DNA of 21,783 nt from an uncultured Desulfovibrio sp. (GTDB lineage: Bacteria; Desulfobacterota; Desulfovibrionia; Desulfovibrionales; Desulfovibrionaceae). Below, piece by piece: positions 16,454 through 21,783 of the stretch. The notes beneath the pieces were generated by a model that was not told the origin of the DNA, did no database searches, and was given only the letters and a program-made list of their open reading frames with translations. Location: assembly GCF_949282365.1 (NCBI RefSeq), contig NZ_CASDOY010000031.1, positions 1-21,783 on the forward strand, read 5' to 3'. Within the stretch, counting starts at the first letter, position 1; each line of letters starts with the position of its first letter. The translations under genes were made by a program, and so were the position numbers.

Positions 16454-17128
16454 TCATCCTGCATCGAGGGCAGAGAGCAGGGTCCGCCAGCCTTCATTGC
16501 CCAGATTCCCGGGACTGAGCGTCGGACGCCTTGGATTACGACACTCGATCCGCCGGGGATATGTCGCCAGTCCCGGAACAGCCTTTTCCCATATTTTTTT
16601 GCTCCGCAATTGAACGACTAACGCCCTTCTGTGCATCGCAGCGAGCAGGATGCACCGCGTGAAGTCGAAAGAAGGCAAGAGTGGCATCTTCTTAAATCCT
16701 TTTGACTTATATGGGTATGCCTGCAAGAGCAAAAAACTATTGGCGCATTTCTTTAAATCAAAATCAATTTCAAATAGTTTCCTAAATTTATCCACCCAAT
16801 AATCATATCCCTTGTTCCCTTGTTTAAAACAAGGATTCAAGTGATAGAATGGATAGTCCTGTACGGAAAATCCACGCGTATTTTTCATGGCTTGCTGACA
16901 TTTTGCATTGCCTAGCATGATAGCCGCATCATCTTCGCTGTATCCCGGATTCAAGTTCAGCAGGACGACAGGTGCGTCCAGACGGCCTGAAAAGGGTTCC
17001 GGGGGCAATTCGGTATGCAGCTCATAGGGAGTCCCGGCATATTTCTGGTTGAATGCAGAGACCACCGCCGCATCAGCCTGTAAGACGAAAGGCTGCGCCT
17101 CTGGAAGAAGACACCACGGATCGTCCAT
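16454..17128 (-). CDS. AT-rich gene of unknown function with a uracil-DNA-glycosylase-like motif
   Basis: The 224-residue product starts at ATG 17126-17128 with GAGGAG five bases upstream. I do not recognise a named family. VVLLNLNPGYSEDD (54-67) resembles the first motif of the uracil-DNA glycosylase superfamily (a hydrophobic strand followed by 'NPG', as in MUG/TDG enzymes). The late segment RNPRRPTLSPGN (197-208) could be the second motif, but a catalytic pattern is not certain. DYPFYHLNP (91-99) is another striking stretch. There is no signal peptide or membrane helix, so it is probably cytoplasmic. Base composition is odd: 16741-16800 has only 17 G or C in 60, far below its neighbours. 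This suggests transfer from an AT-rich source. It follows thiE by 119 bases on the same strand. Confidence 0.65.
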   Translation of the reverse strand: MDDPWCLLPEAQPFVLQADAAVVSAFNQKYAGTPYELHTELPPEPFSGRLDAPVVLLNLNPGYSEDDAAIMLGNAKCQQAMKNTRGFSVQDYPFYHLNPCFKQGNKGYDYWVDKFRKLFEIDFDLKKCANSFLLLQAYPYKSKGFKKMPLLPSFDFTRCILLAAMHRRALVVQLRSKKIWEKAVPGLATYPRRIECRNPRRPTLSPGNLGNEGWRTLLSALDAG

Positions 17129-17219
17129 GCATCTCCTCGCCCAAAAAAGATGGGCATAAAGCGCGCTGGGGAGGGGTGGGGAGTTTGAGAGGCGGGGGAG
17201 CCCCTCCCGCGCCGGACGA

Positions 17220-17234
17220 GGGGGCCCCGCCCCC
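17220..17234 (-). terminator. GC-rich hairpin just after thiE
   Basis: GGGGGC (17220-17225) and GCCCCC (17229-17234) pair around three bases, 13 bases past the thiE stop codon. The T-tract needed for intrinsic termination is missing. It may slow transcription or protect the mRNA end. Confidence 0.35.
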
Positions 17235-17247
17235 AAGAAACCACAGC

Positions 17248-17889
17248 CTACATCCCGCGCCGCATGGCCTCGCGCACGGCATGGACTTTGGCGGCGATGT
17301 CGGGCGCGCCCACCAGCTCCGAGACCAGGGCGCAGCAGCGGGCCCCGTGGCGGGCCACCCCGGTGATATTGTGTTCCTTGATGCCGCCGATGGCCACGAA
17401 GGGGATGGAGATGTTGGCGGCCACCCAGTCCAGGTACTCGAAGCCCACCGGGGCCACCACGTCTTCCTTGGTCCTGGTGGCGAAGATGGGGCCCACGCCG
17501 ATGTAGTCGGCACCGGCGGCCACGGCGGCCCGGGCCTGTTCCGGGCTGTGGGTGGACAGGCCGATGCACATCTTCGGGCCCACCAGCCGGCGCACTTCGG
17601 GCAGGGGGAAGTCCTCCTGGCCGATGTGCACGCCGTCGGCTTCGGCCAGGATGGCGAGGTCCACATGGTCGTCCACGATGAAGCAGGCCCCGGCCTCGCG
17701 GGTCAGGCGGCGCATCAGGCGGCATTCTTCCAGCATCTCGCCGGATTTCATGTGTTTTTCCCGGTACTGGATGATCTTGACCCCCGCGCCCAGCAGGGCG
17801 GAGACCACGGTCTCCAGGCTGCGGCCGCAGGAAAGGCGGGCATCGGTCAGGGCATAGATATCGGTCTGGCCCGGCAGGATCACAGGCAT
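17248..17889 (-). CDS. thiE: Thiamine phosphate synthase
   Basis: The 213-residue TIM-barrel enzyme joins the pyrimidine (HMP-PP) and thiazole (HET-P) units to make thiamine phosphate in the cytoplasm. Family motifs are in order: IYALTD (11-16), KIIQYREK (38-45), FIVDDHVDLAILAEADGVHI (70-89) with the substrate/Mg residues, HIGQED (88-93), STHSPEQA (112-119), GADYIGVGPIFATRTK (126-141) and AIGGI (166-170). Length is normal. AGGAG lies six bases upstream of ATG 17889. It follows the DUF362 gene by 36 bases and is likely co-transcribed with it. No other thi gene and no visible TPP riboswitch is in the window, so regulation by thiamine is not apparent here. Confidence 0.95.
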   Translation of the reverse strand: MPVILPGQTDIYALTDARLSCGRSLETVVSALLGAGVKIIQYREKHMKSGEMLEECRLMRRLTREAGACFIVDDHVDLAILAEADGVHIGQEDFPLPEVRRLVGPKMCIGLSTHSPEQARAAVAAGADYIGVGPIFATRTKEDVVAPVGFEYLDWVAANISIPFVAIGGIKEHNITGVARHGARCCALVSELVGAPDIAAKVHAVREAMRRGM

Positions 17890-17902
17890 GGTTCGCTCCT
17901 CG

Positions 17903-17918
17903 GCTCCCCGGGGGGAGC
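17903..17918. repeat. Small GC hairpin between the DUF362 gene and thiE
   Basis: GCTCCCC (17903-17909) and GGGGAGC (17912-17918) are perfect complements with two bases between. It lies in the short gap just before the thiE ribosome site and may affect thiE translation. No T-tract follows. Confidence 0.35.
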
Positions 17919-17925
17919 GCTTTGC

Positions 17926-18918
17926 TTATTTCCGGCGTGCCAGCCACAGGCGGCGCACGCAGCTCTTGAACAGGCGCCAGGGCCGGAAGGAGGTATGCAT
18001 CAGCTCTTCCGGTATCACGAAGCCCGCGCTGTCGAAGGCGTCGGGACGCTCCAGCACATAGTCGGGCCGCCAGCCCGCGCGGGTGCAGCCGGGGGCCTGA
18101 CGGCGTTCCAGGGCCGCGCCCAGCGGCACGCCGGACAGGGGCAGGCCCAGCACGGCGCACAGGGCCTCGTCCAGCGCCACGGCCGAGGGGCTGGCCCCCA
18201 GCAGGCCCAGCGGGAAGGGCCGGCCCTTGCTGGGGCCGGTGACGTGCATGGCGGTCAGGCCGTCGGCCACGGCGGCCACCGGCGGCAGGGCGGCCCAGAG
18301 GGCGGCGATGCAGTCGGCGAAAAAGTCGGGCTCCTGGCCCTGACGGGTATGGATCAGGGCCTTGCGCAGGCCGCAGACGCAGCCGAACAGGTTTTTGACC
18401 GCCAGGGTCAGGCGCATCTGGGAATGGGCCTTGACCCGGGGCAGGGAGACGATCAGGTCGCTTTCCAGCGCCGCGCGCGCCACGCCGAAGCTGACCGGCC
18501 CGCCGCCACGCAGGGGCAGGGGCAGGGGGCGGGGATCGGCCAGGGATTCCGTCTTCAGGCCCAGGGGCCGCAGGGCGGCTTCCAGCCCGATGTGACGGGC
18601 CACGGCCGTGGCCGTGCCGAAACCGGGCGAATCCCCCACCCGCACCTGCGCGCCCTGATCCAGCAGCCAGCGGCAGACCCCGGCCACCAGCCAGGGGCTG
18701 GTACAGGCCAGAGGGGTGGCGGTGAGCAGGTTCGGCTTGACCAGAACCCGCGCCGAACGCAGGCCGCAGGCCGTGCGCAGGCCGGCGGCGTCCAGCAGGG
18801 CGGGCAGGGCCTGCGCTGCGGCCGCCACATGGTCGGGCGACAGACGGCACAGGGCCACGGGCACGACGGGGGAGGGCGCTGCCTCCCGGCAGGAAGGGGA
18901 AAGGGCGGTCTGGGACAT
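17926..18918 (-). CDS. DUF362 domain protein
   Basis: The 330-residue protein matches the DUF362 family, whose biochemical function is not established. Its hallmarks are VLVKPNLLTATP (58-69), GAQVRVGDSPGFG (89-101), LPRVKAHSQMRLTLAVKNLF (159-178) and AVADGLTAM (216-224). Many DUF362 proteins carry a C-terminal ferredoxin domain with two [4Fe-4S] motifs; none is visible here, and the Cys residues are scattered. There is no signal peptide. The start ATG 18918 is the first Met giving the usual N-terminus; the frame stays open further upstream, but that part is antisense to the channel gene. There is no clear Shine-Dalgarno, and a promoter-like sequence ends six bases before the ATG. It is probably the first gene of an operon with thiE. 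Confidence 0.85.
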   Translation of the reverse strand: MSQTALSPSCREAAPSPVVPVALCRLSPDHVAAAAQALPALLDAAGLRTACGLRSARVLVKPNLLTATPLACTSPWLVAGVCRWLLDQGAQVRVGDSPGFGTATAVARHIGLEAALRPLGLKTESLADPRPLPLPLRGGGPVSFGVARAALESDLIVSLPRVKAHSQMRLTLAVKNLFGCVCGLRKALIHTRQGQEPDFFADCIAALWAALPPVAAVADGLTAMHVTGPSKGRPFPLGLLGASPSAVALDEALCAVLGLPLSGVPLGAALERRQAPGCTRAGWRPDYVLERPDAFDSAGFVIPEELMHTSFRPWRLFKSCVRRLWLARRK

Positions 18919-18924
18919 GGCCCC

Positions 18925-18953
18925 ACTATGCCGGTCGGGCAAGGGCTTGTAAA
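18925..18953 (-). promoter_or_regulatory. Candidate leaderless promoter of the DUF362-thiE operon
   Basis: On the minus strand, TTTACA (18953-18948) and CATAGT (18930-18925) are 17 bases apart, and six bases separate the -10 box from the ATG. Transcription would start at about the start codon. The -35 region TTTACAAGCC is identical to that before the exported-protein gene at 2491. Confidence 0.45.
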
Positions 18954-19119
18954 GGCGGGCCGTCCCCGTGCGGCGCAGGCAAAAAAAGCTGTCGTCCCCT
19001 GCTGCCCGGTCCGCGCCGCATCCTGCGGGACGCAGGCGGAAAAAAGCGCGCCCCGCCCTGCCGCCACTCTTTTCAAGCGGCAGATCTTGCGCTATTGCTG
19101 GCTTTCCAACCCACCGAGT

Positions 19120-19157
19120 CTTCCCGGCGGCCTTCACAGGCGGGGAAGCTCTTTTTT
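19120..19157 (+). terminator. Terminator-like hairpin in the leader of the MscS-type gene
   Basis: CTTCCC (19120-19125) pairs with GGGAAG (19143-19148), with an inner GCC/GGC stem after an internal loop, and six T's follow at 19152-19157. It ends only ten bases before ATG 19168. This could be an attenuator or the end of a short leader transcript. The stem has an internal loop, so its strength is uncertain. Confidence 0.45.
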
Positions 19158-19167
19158 CGAGGTGAAC

Positions 19168-21783
19168 ATGTATCGCTGCCTGTTCCGCGCCACGCTGCTC
19201 CTTGTCCTGTTGACCGCCTTCAGCCTTGCCCCTGTCCTTTCCGGGGACAGGAGCCCGGCTCCCGCCTTCCTGCCCGGGGCCACCTGCGCCCTGGCCGACG
19301 GGACCGGCCAGAAGAATGACGCCAGGGCCGGCGCCAGGGAAGACAAGGCCAGGGACGCAAAGGCCAAAGAAGATAAAGCCAAAGAAGACAAGGCCAAAGA
19401 CGACAAGGCCAGGGACGACAAAAAGACGGGCACCAGCATGACCGAGGCGGAGGCCGCGCCTTCCGTGGACCCGCTGGCCAACATCTGGGCCGGCCAGAAG
19501 GACATGCTGGACGACATCAACAGCAGCACGCGCAATCTGGTGCGCGACATCAGCAAGCAGGCGGACAGCATGTCCGAGCAGGCCCGCCCCATCACCGAAG
19601 AAGCGCGGCGGCTGCTCCTGCTCATCAATACGTTCAAAAACTGGCCCAACCCGCTGGAAGCCCTCGACCGCCGCATCTCCTTCACCATCCAGCAGCTGCA
19701 GCAGGTCATCGATCCCGTGCTGCTGGCGCGCAACGGCGTCAACAACCTGCTGGAGCGCGTCAACCATCTGGCCGAGAGCCTGCCCGAAGCCAAGGACCTG
19801 CCGCCCAACGCCGAGATCCGCGAATACTCGCGCCAGGTCACCAAGGCCCAGAAGAGCCTGAAGGACGTCATCAAGCGCTACGATTCCGTGCTTTCGCCCA
19901 CCCAGGACATGATGGCCGACCTCAAGAAAGCCCAGAAAGACATCGCCGCCATGCTGCCCCAGCTGTGGAAGGATTACTACCTGCAGAGCCCGGTGCCCTA
20001 CCTCAGCCTGGAGACCTGGGAAAAGGTGCCCAAGCGCCTGCAGTACGTCTGGCAGGGCATCATGCTGCGCCTGCCCGTGGAGATCCCCGTCTCCGCCGAC
20101 GGCTGGCATACGGCCGGGCTGCGCTTCACCATCTGCCTCCTGCTGGTGCTGTTCACCGGCGCCATGCTCTACCGGCGCTGGCGCAATTCGGGCACCAACG
20201 GCGAGGTGGGCCACCACATGTTCCATGTGAGCCTGCCCTGGATCGGCCTGGGCCTCTCCCTGCTGGCCTCCTCCCTGTCCGCCAGCGGCGACGTCTTCCG
20301 CTGCTTCCTGGCCCTGGGCAACCTGAGCATCATCATCGGCGAGGTCTTCCTGGCCTGGGATCTGCGCCGCCTGCAGCACCCCGACAAGGCCGCCGTCAAC
20401 AACCCCCTCTGGCAGCTCATCCCCCTGACGCTGTTCTCCTACATCCTGATCTACCTGCCGCTGCCGCCGGTGGTCACCCTGGTGGCCTGGATCGTGCTCA
20501 TGCTCCTGCACCGCATCTGGCGGGCCAAGAGCCACAGCCTGGAAGCCAGCACCCAGCTGGAGGCCTCCCTGCTGTCGGGCAGCGCCTTCATCTTCTGGGT
20601 GGCCCTGGTGCTGGCCCTCATGGGCCTGCACATCTACAGCATGGGCCTGTACCTGCTCTATGTGTCCTGCTCGCTGGCCCTGCAGATCAGCGTGGCCAGC
20701 ATGTCGGCCATCAACCGCTACAACGACCAGCTGCCCGATGAAGGCGGCTCCGCGGCCTTCTCCAGCCTGATGCTGGCCCTGGCCGCGCCGGTCATCCTGC
20801 TGCTGGCCATCGGCGGCATGTCCCTGTGGCTCTGCACCCTGCCCGGCGGCCTGACCCTGCTGCAGGACTTCGTGCTGCAGGGCGTCAACGTGGGCGAGAC
20901 CCGCTTCAACATGGTGCAGGTGCTGCTCATCATCAGCGTCTTCTTCCTGACCCGCACCGCCGTGCGCATGGGCACGCTCTTCCTTTCCCGCATGCCCAGC
21001 CGGGGCCTGCGCATCGACCCCACGCTCATCCAGCCCCTGCAGACGGCCTTCACCTACGCGCTCTGGGCCTTCTTCGGCCTGTTCACCCTGCGCTCGCTGG
21101 GCATGGAACTGAGCAACCTGGCCATGGTCGCCGGCGGCCTGTCCGTGGGCATCGGTTTCGGCATGCAGACCATCATCAACAACTTCCTCTCCGGCCTGAT
21201 CCTCATCTTCAGCCGGACCATGCAGGTGGGCGACGTGGTGGAAGTGGGCAACACCACGGGCCGGGTACGCAAGATCAGCGTGCGCGCCACCATCGTGGAG
21301 ACCTATGACAACGCCGTCATCTACGTGCCCAACTCCGAGTTCGTCTCCACGCGCCTCATCAACTGGACGCGCAACAGCCGCACCGTGCGCCGCGAGGTGG
21401 TGGTGGGCGTGGCCTACGGCAGCGACACCGCCCTGGTCATGAAGCTGCTCTCCTCGGTGGCCAACGCGCACAGCGACATCCTCAAGTACCCCGCGCCGGT
21501 GGTGCTCTTCTCCAACTTCGGGGCCAGCACCCTGGACTTCACCCTGCGCTTCTGGGTGCGGGACTATGACGTCAGCGTCAAGACCGCTTCGGAGCTGCTG
21601 TTCGAGATCGACCAGATCTTCCGCAAGCACAATATCGAGATCGCCTTCCCGCAGATGGACCTGCACATCAAGGACATGCCGCCCCGCGCCAAGAGCCCGC
21701 GCGATCTGGCCACCCGCCCCACGGCGGTCCTGCCCGACGCGCCCGCCGAACGCCGTCCCGGCCACGGCAGCGCCCGGCCGCAG
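19168..21783 (+). CDS. Large MscS-family mechanosensitive channel (3' end outside window)
   Basis: The frame runs 872 codons with no stop before the window ends. It encodes an inner-membrane channel that opens on membrane tension and protects cells from osmotic downshock. Layout: signal-like hydrophobic segment (8-26); charged KAKED-type repeat (58-86); helical periplasmic region (about 95-300); several transmembrane helices from about 315 to 640; then the pore helix AMVAGGLSVGIGFGMQTIIN (652-671), with the Gly/Ala packing of MscS TM3. After the pore comes the beta domain, including GDVVEVGNTTGRV (about 688-700) and VPNSEFVSTRLINW (720-733). The size resembles MscK/MscM or YbdG-like multi-helix relatives rather than small MscS. 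GAGG lies five bases before ATG, a short but usable spacing. The tail after about 850 is Pro/Arg-rich. Confidence 0.93.
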   Translation, partial: MYRCLFRATLLLVLLTAFSLAPVLSGDRSPAPAFLPGATCALADGTGQKNDARAGAREDKARDAKAKEDKAKEDKAKDDKARDDKKTGTSMTEAEAAPSVDPLANIWAGQKDMLDDINSSTRNLVRDISKQADSMSEQARPITEEARRLLLLINTFKNWPNPLEALDRRISFTIQQLQQVIDPVLLARNGVNNLLERVNHLAESLPEAKDLPPNAEIREYSRQVTKAQKSLKDVIKRYDSVLSPTQDMMADLKKAQKDIAAMLPQLWKDYYLQSPVPYLSLETWEKVPKRLQYVWQGIMLRLPVEIPVSADGWHTAGLRFTICLLLVLFTGAMLYRRWRNSGTNGEVGHHMFHVSLPWIGLGLSLLASSLSASGDVFRCFLALGNLSIIIGEVFLAWDLRRLQHPDKAAVNNPLWQLIPLTLFSYILIYLPLPPVVTLVAWIVLMLLHRIWRAKSHSLEASTQLEASLLSGSAFIFWVALVLALMGLHIYSMGLYLLYVSCSLALQISVASMSAINRYNDQLPDEGGSAAFSSLMLALAAPVILLLAIGGMSLWLCTLPGGLTLLQDFVLQGVNVGETRFNMVQVLLIISVFFLTRTAVRMGTLFLSRMPSRGLRIDPTLIQPLQTAFTYALWAFFGLFTLRSLGMELSNLAMVAGGLSVGIGFGMQTIINNFLSGLILIFSRTMQVGDVVEVGNTTGRVRKISVRATIVETYDNAVIYVPNSEFVSTRLINWTRNSRTVRREVVVGVAYGSDTALVMKLLSSVANAHSDILKYPAPVVLFSNFGASTLDFTLRFWVRDYDVSVKTASELLFEIDQIFRKHNIEIAFPQMDLHIKDMPPRAKSPRDLATRPTAVLPDAPAERRPGHGSARPQ
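19339..19425 (+). repeat. Tandem charged repeat in the MscS-type protein
   Basis: The DNA repeats a roughly 15-base unit (GAAGACAAGGCCAAA and variants) about six times, encoding KAKED/KARDD pentapeptides (residues 58-86). The resulting Lys/Asp/Glu-rich linker lies after the signal segment, so it would be periplasmic. Such units can expand or contract by slippage. Confidence 0.75.

Noticed and set aside
17889..18050. TPP riboswitch upstream of thiE
   Set aside because: The gap to the DUF362 gene is only 36 bases and no THI-box-like sequence is visible in it.
18919..21765. Minus-strand open frame extending upstream from the DUF362 gene for almost 3 kb
   Set aside because: It is antisense to the MscS-type channel, which has clear family motifs; the minus translation is low-complexity (Gln/His/Gly) with no known domain.
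1..21783. CRISPR arrays, tRNA, rRNA, insertion sequences or integrase genes
   Set aside because: No regularly spaced repeats, cloverleaf sequence, rRNA segment or transposase motif was seen on either strand.

Overview
The window is GC-rich DNA from a Gram-negative (diderm) bacterium. Evidence for two membranes is a complete RND tripartite efflux operon, a family 9 LPS-type glycosyltransferase and several lipoproteins. Gene content and style (XdhC family protein, DUF362 protein, Cys-rich family 9 glycosyltransferase) suggest Desulfovibrio or a relative. That is an inference; no rRNA or other decisive marker is present.

Layout, left to right. (1) 1-1458, plus strand: the end of an amidohydrolase-like gene, then an MHS-family MFS transporter split by one in-frame TGA. 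(2) 1817-2491, minus: a small unrecognised exported protein. (3) 2783-8708, minus: an efflux operon of periplasmic adaptor, RND pump and outer-membrane factor, ending in a strong terminator; its leader is unusually AT-rich. (4) 8962-12316, minus: topA followed by an overlapping xdhC-like gene. (5) 12634-14258, plus: two successive lipoprotein genes that both resemble TraT. (6) 14722-16332, plus: a heptosyltransferase-like GT9 enzyme with a long C-terminal extension. (7) 16454-18918, minus: a DUF362 protein, thiE and an AT-rich gene with a uracil-DNA-glycosylase-like motif. (8) 19168 to the window end, plus: a large MscS-type mechanosensitive channel, cut by the window edge.

Much of the window concerns the cell envelope: efflux, LPS core synthesis, surface lipoproteins and osmotic protection. 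The rest is housekeeping (topoisomerase I, thiamine synthesis, molybdenum-enzyme maturation). I see no CRISPR array, tRNA, rRNA, insertion sequence or integrase. No obvious new multi-gene system stands out. The observations most worth checking are the interrupted transporter, the tandem TraT-like pair, the AT-rich glycosylase-like gene, and two promoters that appear to produce leaderless mRNAs. All counts and alignments were made by eye.
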